Shown here one piece after another: positions 34,719 through 45,320 of a stretch of DNA of 64,000 nt. Position 1 is the first letter of the stretch, and each line of letters begins with the position of its first letter. The stretch is from Alsobacter metallidurans. Lineage in GTDB: Bacteria; Pseudomonadota; Alphaproteobacteria; Rhizobiales; Beijerinckiaceae. The DNA lies in assembly GCF_014636935.1 (NCBI RefSeq), contig NZ_BMES01000001.1:1927782-1991781 (forward strand). The letters run 5' to 3'. The notes under the pieces were generated by a model. The model ran no database searches. It was not told the origin of the DNA and was given only the letters and a program-made list of their open reading frames with translations. Position numbers and translations under genes: made by a program.

Positions 34719-35786
34719 CTAGCCGTGATACGCGAAGGTGAAGCGGGCGCCCGGGCGCGGCGTCGCACGCACCTGCGCGCGTGAGCGCGCGAGGCCCGCG
34801 CTCGCGCCCTCCGCGGCCACGGTCGGGCCCATCACGAACACGCCGCGCCCGCCCGTACGCTCATGCGCGCGCTTGATCATGGCCAGGAGCAGGCGCCAGC
34901 CCGCGCCCCCGTTGTCCCGCGCCGACGCGCCCTCGAGGTAATACGTCGCCTCCCCGAAATCGATGCCCGCGTAGGCGCTGAGGGTGGAGGAGCCGGCCGA
35001 GATCGTGGCCGCTGCGGCGTGGTCGCGCATGCACCAGGTCCGCGCGATGGAGCGCAGCGCCATGCCGACGGGCGACTTCGGCACGTCCTTGTCGCGGTAC
35101 ATCCGGATCCGCATGGTGCTCAGCGCCGGGCTGTTCAGCAGCGCGAACGGCCCGGTGCGCAGCTCGATGTGAAGATCACCATGAAGCCGCGACGCCTTGC
35201 GCTCGTTACGGATCACGTTGGTGCTCACGGACGCCAGGTAGTCGGCCCAGCTCGCCCAGCGTTCGAACTCGATGAGGTCCAGCGACGTTGGCGAGACCTC
35301 CCGCAATTCGACATTGCGCAGCGTGGCGACAACCGCGTCGCGCGCCGGCCCCGGATCCCAATCGGAGCCATAGTGGTAGAGCCCCGGCCCAAGCGACTTC
35401 AGGGCGGCGCCCAGAATGGCCGGCCAGCGATGCTGATGCTCGGGCGCGACCTGTAGCGTATCCAGGAACGCGCCTTCGCCCCGACGCATGCTGAGCGCGA
35501 ACTGCGCCACGCGCACCGGCCTGGAGGGCTGCAACTCCAGCACCTCGCCGCGGCGGATGGACGACCACGCGTGATGATCATAGCGCCAGCCCGCCGCCGC
35601 CCGGAACGCGCCACGAAACGACGCGCCAGACCTTTGGGCGAACGCGTCCCATTCGGCCCTGCCGACAGCGCAGGGGCGCCCAACGAGCTGAAGCGCATTC
35701 CAGCCCCCAGCGGCAGGCAAATGATCCGACTTGCCCCCAAGCACGCTGAACAGCGTACTCGGCGTGGCGACGGAAGGTGGGCGCAT
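34719..35786 (-). CDS. Hypothetical protein, possible FemAB/GNAT-fold acyltransferase
   Basis: 355 residues, no signal peptide. The C-terminal 150 residues include SAYAGIDFGEATYYLEGASA, a beta-strand pair like that in FemAB and related GNAT-fold proteins, then a helix with GAGWRLLLAMIKRAHERTGG. The middle has LIEFERWASWADYLASVSTNVIRNERKASR, similar to the acceptor-binding helix of such proteins. Catalytic residues cannot be assigned, so this is a fold-level suggestion only. It stands alone. Confidence 0.5.
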   Translation of the reverse strand: MRPPSVATPSTLFSVLGGKSDHLPAAGGWNALQLVGRPCAVGRAEWDAFAQRSGASFRGAFRAAAGWRYDHHAWSSIRRGEVLELQPSRPVRVAQFALSMRRGEGAFLDTLQVAPEHQHRWPAILGAALKSLGPGLYHYGSDWDPGPARDAVVATLRNVELREVSPTSLDLIEFERWASWADYLASVSTNVIRNERKASRLHGDLHIELRTGPFALLNSPALSTMRIRMYRDKDVPKSPVGMALRSIARTWCMRDHAAAATISAGSSTLSAYAGIDFGEATYYLEGASARDNGGAGWRLLLAMIKRAHERTGGRGVFVMGPTVAAEGASAGLARSRAQVRATPRPGARFTFAYHG

Positions 35787-35970
35787 GAATTTGTCCTAGG
35801 CGAAGCCCTTAGTTTGACGGCATCTTGCAGGATTGGGAACTTGCAATGTTCCTAAACGGCTCCCGCTTTGGGCCATCTCAACAGCGCAAAAGGTCTACCT
35901 CTCCAAACATAGATGCAGAATTCTTACCAGAGTTGGTTCGCTCGCGAAGTGTTTGTAAAGAGCTGGACGT

Positions 35971-37314
35971 TCAGAGCGAATCAAAGAGCAGCGAGGCCGT
36001 GCGCAGGTTCCGCACTGCAGGACCGCTGAACCTTGCCAGGCCGAGATCGGTCGCCGGGCCGAGCGTGAACCGGATGTCCAGCATCACGGCCTCCGGCGGC
36101 GCGAGCGCTTCGGCGTTGGGCGCCGACGCAAGCTTGACGGATGCCTGCGCGATCCGCACCGGGCCGCGGCTGGCGGGCTTGGGCTGCACCGAGAACAGCG
36201 CCTGCACGGCGGCGTCCTGCGTGTCCGCGGTTGACCAGCCCGCCTCCCGGCTGAGCAGTCCGGCCATCATCGACGCCATTGCGGCCTCGCCAGTCTCGGA
36301 CGGTGCGGCCGCGGCCGCGGTCACGACTGCGCCGGGCAGGTCGATGGGCCGTCGCAGCGGAAGCGGGGTTGGGCTCGCAGCAGGTTGCGGGTCGGTCTCC
36401 ACATAGGACGACGCCGACGCAGGCAACGCGTTCGCCGCTTCCTGCTCCGGCGCCGCGCCGCCTTGCGTCGTGTCGCGCGAAGACCCGAACAACGCCGCAA
36501 AGAAGCTCTTCCGCGCCCCGATCGGCGCCTCGGCGACCATCGTGGTGGTCACGCCTTCCACGGTCTCGCCGCGCGCCAGCAGGGCGGCCTTGGCTTCCTG
36601 GTATCCCGGCAGCGGCTTGCCGTTACTCGGCAGGTGAACGGTTTTTCCGTCCGGGAACAGCTTGGCGAGTTGGTCCTGTCCCATGCGAGGCCAGGCGCGG
36701 ATGCTGCCCGTATCGACATGAACGAACTTCTCGGAGCTGTAGTAGCCGACGCCGCCATGCTGGAGCCGCATCGCGGTGGCGCGTAGCCGGGCCGTGTCCA
36801 CGTCGGCGAGCCGGATATCCATCGCCTTGCCGAGCATGTGCTGGCTTTGCTCCGCCACCGCCCGCGAGCGGCGATGCAGCATCGCGTTGGTGACCGGAGA
36901 CCGATACGCCGAGATGATCTGGATGGGCGCCTTGCTGCCGCTTTCGCGGTAAGCCTCCCACACCACGTCGAAAAGCCGCGGATCCATGCGCGTCTGCTGG
37001 TCGTTGCGCCAGTCGCGCAGGAATGTGTTGAGCTTTTCCAGCCCATCCGCGTCAAACACGCCGTTGCGGCGATAAGTGATCGTCGCCGTCTCGTTCCGAT
37101 GCGTGTGGAACAGCGTCAGGGACCGTTCATCCCCGAACGCGAGGGCAGGGGGGCCGTCGTTCGTCGCCACGAGGGTCGACACGGCGAGGACGCCCGCGGT
37201 GATGCGCAGCCAACGGCCCGCAGAAGCGGTCCTGCGCCCGCCCTTCGGTTCAGCCTTCAAAGGATCGCCCCTCCAGCTCGCGTCAGATCTCCTGTTGATC
37301 GGGAGATCAAGCAC
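35971..37314 (-). CDS. DUF882 (YcbK-like, M15-type) periplasmic protein
   Basis: 447 residues. A basic start is followed by a hydrophobic helix (WLRITAGVLAVSTLVATN, about 36-53), probably an uncleaved or late-cleaved signal. The DUF882 domain, about residues 60-230, is related to the D-Ala-D-Ala carboxypeptidase/endopeptidase (MepK/YcbK) fold; metal-ligand candidates are ISAYRSPVTN, SQHMLGKAMDIRLAD (H-x6-D) and EKFVHVDTG. It should act on peptidoglycan cross-links in the periplasm. The last 200 residues are an Ala/Pro/Ser-rich tail of unknown role, absent from the short E. coli protein. Confidence 0.87.
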   Translation of the reverse strand: MLDLPINRRSDASWRGDPLKAEPKGGRRTASAGRWLRITAGVLAVSTLVATNDGPPALAFGDERSLTLFHTHRNETATITYRRNGVFDADGLEKLNTFLRDWRNDQQTRMDPRLFDVVWEAYRESGSKAPIQIISAYRSPVTNAMLHRRSRAVAEQSQHMLGKAMDIRLADVDTARLRATAMRLQHGGVGYYSSEKFVHVDTGSIRAWPRMGQDQLAKLFPDGKTVHLPSNGKPLPGYQEAKAALLARGETVEGVTTTMVAEAPIGARKSFFAALFGSSRDTTQGGAAPEQEAANALPASASSYVETDPQPAASPTPLPLRRPIDLPGAVVTAAAAAPSETGEAAMASMMAGLLSREAGWSTADTQDAAVQALFSVQPKPASRGPVRIAQASVKLASAPNAEALAPPEAVMLDIRFTLGPATDLGLARFSGPAVRNLRTASLLFDSL

Positions 37315-37517
37315 GGATCAGACAGCAAGATCTATTAGGCGGTTTGGTCTAGATCGTGGCGCGACGGATGTTTTTGCACCGTTACGTAGTCATACGAGCA
37401 CAAACGCAAGCGTTGCTGCCGGGATAGTTCAGGAATTGCGGCGATGATCAGGTGGTATGGCTCAGTCTATGCTCAGCCTTATCCGTCGAGGTGCGGTCGT
37501 CGCTTTAGATCGCCCTC

Positions 37518-37602
37518 CCGTCATTGCGAGCGGAGCGAGGCAATCCAGCCTGATGGCCAGGCGGTTAGACTGGGTTGCTTCGCCTCCGGCTCTCAATCAC
37601 GG
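37518..37602. repeat. Intergenic palindromic repeat (CGTCATTGCGAG type), copy 4
   Basis: CCGTCATTGCGAGCGGAGCG to GCAATCCAG, then TGGGTTGCTTCGCCTCCGGCT to CACGG. The right end has drifted (TCAATCACGG for GCAATGACGG), in the same way as in copy 5. Confidence 0.8.
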
Positions 37603-37632
37603 CGAGGCGCACGAGGATGGCGGTTCCCCGCG

Positions 37633-37716
37633 CCGTCATTGCGAGCGAGAGCGAAGCAATCCAGCTGACGCCTGGCCTATAGGCTGGATTGCTCCGCCTC
37701 CGGCTCTCAATCACGG
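37633..37716. repeat. Intergenic palindromic repeat (CGTCATTGCGAG type), copy 5
   Basis: CCGTCATTGCGAGCGAGAGCG to GCAATCCAGC, then GCTGGATTGCTCCGCCTCCGG to TCAATCACGG. The same drifted right end as in copy 4 suggests one arose from the other by local duplication. Confidence 0.8.
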
Positions 37717-37740
37717 GGGGCTGCGATGATACCCGCAATG

Positions 37741-37792
37741 CCCCTCGACCCGAGGAGCAGGCCCTTGGGCCTGAGTATCCAAGGACGAAGGG
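37741..37792. repeat. Intergenic repeat (GAGGAGCAGGC type), copy 3
   Basis: CGAGGAGCAGGCCCTTGGGC then CTGAGTATCCAAGGACGAAGG resembles the elements at 11684 and 31022. Confidence 0.55.
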
Positions 37793-37819
37793 TAGAGCGC
37801 TGCTGTCGCGGGCGCGCCC

Positions 37820-39124
37820 TCAGGGGCGCCCGATCCCGACATAGTTGAAACCGCGGCGCTTCATGTCGTCCGCCCGGTAGATGTTGCGCAGGTCGACCAC
37901 GACCGGCTCTTTCAGCAGGCGCTTGACGCGGCTGAGATCGAGGGCCCGGAAGGCGTCCCATTCGGTGACGATCACGAGAGCGTCGGCGCCTTCCACGCAG
38001 TCATAGGCGTTGGGCGCGTATTCGACGTCGCGGAGCATGCCCTTGGCCTGCTCCACGCCTTCCGGATCATAGGCGCGCACGGCGGCGCCCTGGTCCTGCA
38101 GGGCTGTGATCAACGCCAGCGAGGGCGCATCGCGCATATCGTCCGTGTTGGGCTTGAAGGTGAGGCCCAGCACCGCGATGGTTTTGCCGCGAACGGAACC
38201 GCCGCAGGCCGTCACCACCTTGCGGGCCATGCCGCGCTTGCGCTGGTCGTTCACCGCCACCACGGTCTCGACGATGCGCAGCGGCACCGCCGCGTCCTGG
38301 CCGGTCTTGACCAGCGCTGTGGTGTCCTTGGGGAAGCACGAGCCGCCATAGCCGGGGCCTGCGTTCAGGAACTTGGAACCGATGCGGTTGTCCGAACCGA
38401 TGCCGCGCGCGACCTCCTGAACGTCGGCGCCCACCGCCTCGCAGAGATCCGCGATCTCGTTGATGAACGTGATCTTGACCGCCAGAAACGCATTAGCGGC
38501 GTACTTGATCAGCTCCGAGGTGCGGCGCCCGGTGAACATCAAGGGCGGCGTGTTGAGGGACAGCGGACGATAGAGCTCGCTCATCACCTCCCGGGCATGC
38601 GCGTCGTCGGTGCCGATCACGATGCGGTCGGGGCGCTTGAAGTCGCCGATGGCCGCGCCTTCGCGCAGGAACTCAGGATTGGAGACGACGTAGTAGGTTC
38701 CGTCCGGACGCGTCTCGCGCAGGATGCGCTCGACCTCGTCGCCGGTGCCCACCGGTACGGTCGACTTCGTGACGACCACCAGCGGTCCCGCGCTGAGCTC
38801 GGCGATCTCCTTGGCGGCGGCATAGACATAGGACAGGTCCGCATGGCCGTCGCCACGGCGAGACGGCGTGCCGACGGCGATGAACACCGCCTCGGCGTCC
38901 TGGATGGCCTCGCTGAGGTCTGTCGTGAAGGAGAGGCGTTGCTCGGCGACGTTGCTCTCGACCAGATCGTCGAGACCCGGCTCGAAGATCGGCATTACGC
39001 CGTTCCGGAGCGCTTCGATCTTGCCGGCGTCCTTGTCGACGCAGGTCACCGTATGACCGAAGTCAGCAAAGCAGGCCCCTGAGACGAGGCCCACATAGCC
39101 TGAACCGATCATCGTGATGCGCAT
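37820..39124 (-). CDS. ugd: UDP-glucose 6-dehydrogenase
   Basis: 434 residues from the ATG at 39124, which has GAGAGG eight bases upstream and starts with the Rossmann motif MRITMIGSGYVGLVSG. It oxidises UDP-glucose to UDP-glucuronate with two NAD+, supplying glucuronic acid for surface polysaccharide. The catalytic Cys lies in GPGYGGSCFPKDT, with FLNAG and KITFINEIADLCE also conserved. It is the first sugar-precursor gene of the polysaccharide region, on the same strand as pgm, 272 bases downstream of it. Confidence 0.95.
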   Translation of the reverse strand: MRITMIGSGYVGLVSGACFADFGHTVTCVDKDAGKIEALRNGVMPIFEPGLDDLVESNVAEQRLSFTTDLSEAIQDAEAVFIAVGTPSRRGDGHADLSYVYAAAKEIAELSAGPLVVVTKSTVPVGTGDEVERILRETRPDGTYYVVSNPEFLREGAAIGDFKRPDRIVIGTDDAHAREVMSELYRPLSLNTPPLMFTGRRTSELIKYAANAFLAVKITFINEIADLCEAVGADVQEVARGIGSDNRIGSKFLNAGPGYGGSCFPKDTTALVKTGQDAAVPLRIVETVVAVNDQRKRGMARKVVTACGGSVRGKTIAVLGLTFKPNTDDMRDAPSLALITALQDQGAAVRAYDPEGVEQAKGMLRDVEYAPNAYDCVEGADALVIVTEWDAFRALDLSRVKRLLKEPVVVDLRNIYRADDMKRRGFNYVGIGRP

Positions 39125-39396
39125 GGCAAGAACCTCTCGTCTTCGTTTCGTGCATGAGGGGGGCTGTATGTCGATTGCACGCCAGGGATGCAAGGACCCT
39201 GCCGCCGGGCCCCGGCGTGAAGCTGCAACGCAGCTGGAGTAGCTCCAGCAGAGACCAGCAACCTTTGTCGCCAGTGTGGCGCCGCCCTTTTGCGCCATGT
39301 TTGGGCCGGCTTCAGCCGCGACGCCGCAGCCCCGCCTTGGATCCCGGGACGTGCCCGGAACTCACCGCGAGAGACGCCGGGCGCGCCGAACCGGAC

Positions 39397-41085
<1,689 letters not shown>

Positions 41086-41222
41086 CTATGTCGTGCGATG
41101 CAGGGGCGCGCGCAATGCCAAATGCGGCCGGGACCTGCGAACGCGTGCGCCGGCCCGACGCACAGGAACCCGGAACCGCGCTGGGGGTTTCGCTCAAGCC
41201 CTCGCGTCGGAGTGGATCGAAC

Positions 41223-42173
41223 GTGCAAAACGAAAAGCTGTCGGCCTACCGCGCCAAGCGCGACTTTGGGAAAACGGCCGAACCGAGCGGCGAAGAGCGG
41301 ACCACGACCGGTGGACGGCGCCGCTTCGTGATCCAGAAACATGCGGCCACGCGCCTGCATTACGATCTGCGGATCGAGATCGACGGCGTGTTTAAATCCT
41401 GGGCGGTGACCAAGGGCCCGTCGCTCGACCCGCACGACAAGCGCCTCGCCGTGGAGGTAGAGGACCACCCGCTCGCCTATGGCGACTTCGAGGGCACGAT
41501 TCCGGCCGGCGAATATGGCGGCGGGACCGTAATGGTGTGGGACCGGGGCTACTGGGAGCCGGAAGGGCCGCTCGGCCCCGAGGACGCGTTGGCCAAGGGC
41601 GACTTCAAGTTCCGCCTGGAGGGCGAGAAGCTGCACGGCAGCTGGGTGCTGGTGCGCATGAAGCGCAATCGCCCCGGCGACAAGCGCACCAACTGGCTGC
41701 TGATCAAGCACCGCGACGAATTTGCCGTGGATGAGAAGGGCGACGCCGTGCTGGCGCAGGACCTGTCGGTCGCATCCGGGCGCACGCTCGACGCCATCGC
41801 GGCCGGGGAGGGGAAAGCCCCAAAGGCTTTTGTGGATCAGGCGAGCCCAGCCGCGCGGGCGGACGCCGTGTGGGGCCAGGACGAGCCGGTTGAGGCGAAG
41901 CCGAAGGCAAAGCATCCGGCCGGCAAGCGGCCGGCGAAAGCCGTCAAAGACGAGGCTTCGGGCGCGGAGGCTGCTTCTCACGCCAAGGCTTCCGGGAGGA
42001 GGGCTGCCAAAGCCCCGGCGGCCGCCCGGTCGTCGACCCGCAAGAGCAAGGGGAACGAAACTCTCACCGGAGATCAGCCGGCTGCCAAGCGCCCGTCGGT
42101 CAAGCGGCCGGCGAAGAAGGGCCCCGCCGCAAAGCCCTCGGCGGCGGGCGCCGGGGCGGACCAGCGCCGATGA
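41223..42173 (+). CDS. Stand-alone LigD-type 3'-phosphoesterase (PE domain)
   Basis: 316 residues from a GTG at 41223 with GGAG about ten bases upstream; the frame is open to 41088 but the conserved part starts with LSAYRAKRDFGKTAEP. The domain (about residues 6-165) is the 3'-end repair module of the bacterial end-joining ligase LigD, which trims 3' phosphates and ribonucleotides. Active-site residues His40, His46, Asp48 and Arg50 (KHAATRLHYDLR) match those known in Pseudomonas LigD by spacing, and EDHPLAYGDFEGTIPAGEYG follows. Ligase and polymerase domains are absent. The last 110 residues are a Lys/Ala/Pro-rich basic tail that could bind DNA. It overlaps the DUF1003 gene by ATGA. Confidence 0.9.
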   Translation: MQNEKLSAYRAKRDFGKTAEPSGEERTTTGGRRRFVIQKHAATRLHYDLRIEIDGVFKSWAVTKGPSLDPHDKRLAVEVEDHPLAYGDFEGTIPAGEYGGGTVMVWDRGYWEPEGPLGPEDALAKGDFKFRLEGEKLHGSWVLVRMKRNRPGDKRTNWLLIKHRDEFAVDEKGDAVLAQDLSVASGRTLDAIAAGEGKAPKAFVDQASPAARADAVWGQDEPVEAKPKAKHPAGKRPAKAVKDEASGAEAASHAKASGRRAAKAPAAARSSTRKSKGNETLTGDQPAAKRPSVKRPAKKGPAAKPSAAGAGADQRR

Positions 42174-42718
42174 CCGCCGACAACCCGCTGTCCACCGATC
42201 CTGACCAGACGGGCCTGAGCTCCGTCCTCCATCGCAACATCGACGCCTTGCGCGAACGCCGGGAGCGCGAAGCCAAGGCCGCCACGCTCGAGGAGCGCAT
42301 CGCCGGGCTGGTGACGCGCTTCACCGGCAGCATGGCGTTCGTCTACATCCACCTCGCGGCGCTGGCCGTGTGGGTGAGCTGGAATGCGGGGCTGATCCCG
42401 GGTCTGAAGCCGTTCGATCCCTCTTTCGTGATTCTCGCGACAGAGGCGTCCGTGGAGGCGATCTTTCTCTCCACCTTTGTGCTCATCAGCCAGAACAGGG
42501 CGTCCGCAGCGGCGGACCGGCGCGCCGATCTCGACCTGCAGATCAACTTGCTGGCCGAGCACGAGGTGACCCGCCTGCTGCAGCTCACCGCCGCGATCGC
42601 CGCCAAGGTGGGGGTGACGGAGGCGCACCGGCCGGAACTCTCCGAGCTCAAGCGCGACGTTGCGCCAGAGGCCGTGCTGGATCGGCTGGAGGATACGGAG
42701 GAGAGCGAAAAGGCGTGA
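42170..42718 (+). CDS. DUF1003 membrane protein
   Basis: 182 residues. Two membrane helices (SMAFVYIHLAALAVWVSWNAG, about 49-69; FVILATEASVEAIFLSTFVLISQNR, about 83-107) followed by RRADLDLQINLLAEHEVTRLL are the DUF1003 signature. The function of the family is unknown. The ATGA overlap with the phosphoesterase gene means the two are translated together. Confidence 0.87.
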   Translation: MTADNPLSTDPDQTGLSSVLHRNIDALRERREREAKAATLEERIAGLVTRFTGSMAFVYIHLAALAVWVSWNAGLIPGLKPFDPSFVILATEASVEAIFLSTFVLISQNRASAAADRRADLDLQINLLAEHEVTRLLQLTAAIAAKVGVTEAHRPELSELKRDVAPEAVLDRLEDTEESEKA

Positions 42719-42734
42719 TCCGGCCTGAGGCGGT

Positions 42735-42905
42735 TCACCACACCGCGAACAGGCGACCGGCGCCCCAGCCCAGGAACCCGAGCCAGCCCGTCATCAGCAG
42801 GAGGCAACTCCCCGCCATCGCGGCTCCGACCAGGCGGTCGGACGCGTAATCCGGCCGGGCGGCGACGCTGATTGGTGCGGCGCGGCGCTGATCGGCGTGA
42901 TTCAT
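42735..42905 (-). CDS. Small single-helix membrane protein
   Basis: 56 residues from the ATG at 42905, preceded by GGAG seven bases upstream. A short basic N-terminus (MNHADQRRAA) leads to one long hydrophobic helix (LVGAAMAGSCLLLMTGWLGFLGW) near the C-terminus. It converges on the DUF1003 gene. No family is recognised. Confidence 0.5.
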   Translation of the reverse strand: MNHADQRRAAPISVAARPDYASDRLVGAAMAGSCLLLMTGWLGFLGWGAGRLFAVW

Positions 42906-43430
42906 GAGAGTCTCCACGTTGCGTCATGACCAGCAGCTTAAGGGCGGGTTGAAACAGCTCTGTGACGTCGAATCGCCCGCCGCATCCCACGCTCGTTTAG
43001 CGCCACGATTTAGGCCGGAGGGCGGCGCCTTAACGGTGCGCGTGCTGTTGCGGCAGGTCGGCGCTGCGGCGTGTGTGACACTTGTGCTTGCAGCTCCAAA
43101 ATGGAGTCAAATGATGCAGAACGGAGTCAAGATTTAGGCAGCAATCACATCAGCTCAGTTCGAGCTTGCTCAATAGATTACGGAAGCCCGTATGGAACAT
43201 CGCTTCCATCTATGCGTTCGGGGCAGGGTGACGCCAAAACCGCGCCGGTAAAAATTGCCTTAACATCTCGACAAATGCTTGCGGTTTCGCACGAACACAT
43301 GCGCCAAACGGCCAGTTAAGCCTCTTGCTCTGCGGCCACGGTTAACCTCAACATGGTGCACCGCACCTTGCATGTTGAATCCAGCGTTAAAGCCAGTTAA
43401 GAAAGCTGGGTTCGCCAAAGGGGTCTAAGC
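42906..43430 (+). promoter_or_regulatory. Long upstream region of the polysaccharide assembly genes, with direct repeats
   Basis: No gene is supported in 525 bases; the two short forward frames here lack ribosome sites and known domains. GGAGTCAA occurs at 43103-43110 and 43123-43130, exactly 20 bases (two helical turns) apart. GCCAGTTAAG occurs at 43311-43320 and 43392-43401. TTAA-N6-TTAA is present at 43387-43400, just 31 bases before the start codon. These suggest a regulated promoter; the proteins involved are unknown. Confidence 0.4.
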
Positions 43431-44870
43431 ATGGATGCGAAGCCGATCGCCGGCCCGGACTTAACGCCCATGGCCAATCGGTGGGTCGCTCCGGTCTCGT
43501 TCAACAATGTCGGGATCGTGGTCTTCGCGGTCGACATGCTGCTGATCGCACTGGTCGGCGTCGCATGCAGCGCCGCCTATCAGGAAGCCACCTATGGGGT
43601 GGTGGCGGACCTCTCCCGCTATGTCGGCGTGGCCTTGGTGGTGTGCACCATCTATGGCGGCGCGGCCCACCTGCGTTCGCTGTATGAGCCGCTCTCGATC
43701 ATCAAGGAGCGGCGCGACGGAGCCAAGGTCGCGGCGATCTGGACATCCGTCTGGCTGTTCCTCACCGTTGTCGCTTTCGTGCTGAAGATCGGCGACGTCT
43801 TTTCCCGCGGCGCCGTGCTGAGCTTCGCGCTCGCCGGCGGCGCATCGCTGATCATCGCCCGGGCGGTCTGGCGCCGGCTGATTCGCAACGCGCTCGCTTC
43901 CGGCAGCTTCAAGGCCCGCCGCGTCGCCCTGATCAGCTTCGGCGCCGCCAACGGCCGCAACGTGCTGAAGCACATGTCCCGCCATGGGGTCCATCCGGTT
44001 CAGCGCCTGGCGTTGACCTCCGGCCCCGCTGGCGACAGCTGGCAGGTCGCGCTCCACAATTTCTGCAACGACTTGCGCGGTTCGGACGCCGAGGAGATCT
44101 ACGTCGCCTGCGGCTGGGCCGAGGCCGCCCAAGTCGTCTCGTCGCTGGAAATCTTCCGCGCTCTCCCGCTTCCGGTGCGGCTGGTCGCGGACGGGGACTT
44201 TGCGGATTTCATGTCCCGTCCCGTGCGCCACATGGATTCAGTTGTCGCTGTCGAGATGCAGCGCGCGCCGCTCGGCCTCATCGAGCAGGGCGCCAAGCGT
44301 GGCCTCGACATCGCAGTCGCGAGCGTCGCCATCGCGCTGCTCAGCCCGATTTTCCTGCTGCTGGCGCTTGCCATCAAGGTCGAGAGCTCCGGTCCGGTGC
44401 TGTTTCGCCAGCAGCGCCAGGGCTTCAACGGCCGCACCTTCCGCATCCTGAAGTTCCGCAGCATGCGCGTGCAGGAGGATGGCGCCACGGTGCGCCAAGC
44501 ACAAAAGAACGACCGTCGCGTCACCAAGGTGGGCCGCTTCATCCGCAAGACGAGCCTCGACGAGTTGCCGCAATTGCTGAACGTGCTGCTGGGCAACATG
44601 TCGCTCGTCGGCCCGCGCCCGCACGCCGTGGCCCACGACAACTACTATGACGGCGTGATCGCCGACTACGCGCTCCGCCGCCACGTGAAGCCCGGCCTCA
44701 GCGGCTGGGCCCAGGTCAACGGCTGCCGCGGAGAGACCCCCACCATCGAGAGCATGGCCGAGCGCGTCTCGCACGACCTCTGGTACATCGACAACTGGAG
44801 CCTGTGGCTCGACATAAAGATCCTCGCGTTGACGCTGCGCGAGTTGAAGGGTTCGAAGCGAGCTTATTGA
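43431..44870 (+). CDS. Polyprenyl glycosylphosphotransferase initiating exopolysaccharide synthesis
   Basis: 479 residues. It transfers the first sugar phosphate, probably glucose or galactose 1-phosphate, to undecaprenyl phosphate at the inner membrane. The N-terminal half has four membrane helices (for example VGIVVFAVDMLLIALVGVACSAAY) and a CoA-binding-like middle domain. The C-terminal catalytic part starts with the helix KRGLDIAVASVAIALLSPIF, then GPVLFRQQRQGFNGRTF, ILKFRSM, TSLDELPQLLNVLLGNMSLVGPRP and the end KPGLSGWAQVNG. It belongs to the WcaJ/PssZ-like long form. It opens the assembly part of the cluster. Confidence 0.93.
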   Translation: MDAKPIAGPDLTPMANRWVAPVSFNNVGIVVFAVDMLLIALVGVACSAAYQEATYGVVADLSRYVGVALVVCTIYGGAAHLRSLYEPLSIIKERRDGAKVAAIWTSVWLFLTVVAFVLKIGDVFSRGAVLSFALAGGASLIIARAVWRRLIRNALASGSFKARRVALISFGAANGRNVLKHMSRHGVHPVQRLALTSGPAGDSWQVALHNFCNDLRGSDAEEIYVACGWAEAAQVVSSLEIFRALPLPVRLVADGDFADFMSRPVRHMDSVVAVEMQRAPLGLIEQGAKRGLDIAVASVAIALLSPIFLLLALAIKVESSGPVLFRQQRQGFNGRTFRILKFRSMRVQEDGATVRQAQKNDRRVTKVGRFIRKTSLDELPQLLNVLLGNMSLVGPRPHAVAHDNYYDGVIADYALRRHVKPGLSGWAQVNGCRGETPTIESMAERVSHDLWYIDNWSLWLDIKILALTLRELKGSKRAY

Positions 44871-44940
44871 ACGAACTGAATTTAATTCCTTAACCAACAA
44901 ATAACCAAACTGACGGAGAGTGTTCGCTCGCAGGTGTACT

Positions 44941-45288
44941 ATGCAAGCGACTGAAACTCCCGCTGACGCGCCGTCCGCCGAAGCCTTCACCGAACGCGGC
45001 GATTTGCTGGGTTCGTTCGATATCGACGTTTTGTCGGACATAGGCGCGCATCTGAGGCTCCGATCAGGCGCCCGATTGCCTGACGAGTTCGTGCTGAAGA
45101 TCGACGTGAACCGCATCTTCGCGGCCCGGGTTCGTTGGCGCCTGACCCGGTCGATCGGCGTCTATTTCCCGGATCGCTGCGCCAAGAAGTTTAAGCCCGA
45201 GATTGATCATCGCACGCTTGCGCTTCTCCGTGAAATCGAGAGCCTCAAACGAGACCTCGCATTGCACAGGGCGATCTCGAGTGTCTGA
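44941..45288 (+). CDS. PilZ-like small protein lacking the c-di-GMP RxxxR motif
   Basis: 115 residues from the ATG at 44941. GSFDIDVLSDIGAHLRLRSGARLPDEFVLKI then FAARVRWRLTRSIGVYFP follows the strand order of rhizobial PilZ domains (DlS-x-GARL, lP-x-F-x-L, a-x-V-x-WR, iGV-x-F). The N-terminal RxxxR that holds cyclic di-GMP is not seen, so ligand binding is doubtful. A C-terminal helix (ALLREIESLKRDLALHRAI) follows. Its position just after the initiating transferase suggests a regulatory partner for polysaccharide synthesis, which is inference. Confidence 0.6.
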   Translation: MQATETPADAPSAEAFTERGDLLGSFDIDVLSDIGAHLRLRSGARLPDEFVLKIDVNRIFAARVRWRLTRSIGVYFPDRCAKKFKPEIDHRTLALLREIESLKRDLALHRAISSV

Positions 45289-45320
45289 TCCTCGCTCTTC
45301 AGCATGGCCGGAGGCTTTCC

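Larger units (their letters stand above)
37315..37819. other. 505-base gap with three dispersed repeats
   Basis: The first 200 bases (37315-37515) contain the DUF882 upstream region, with no clear promoter that I can name. The rest is filled by two copies of the CGTCATTGCGAG palindrome and one copy of the GAGGAGCAGGC repeat. No gene is supported. Confidence 0.6.

Noticed and set aside
42904-43319. Two short plus-strand frames (77 and 82 residues) before the initiating transferase
   Set aside because: No ribosome sites, no hydrophobic or domain pattern, and they overlap repeat motifs of a likely control region.
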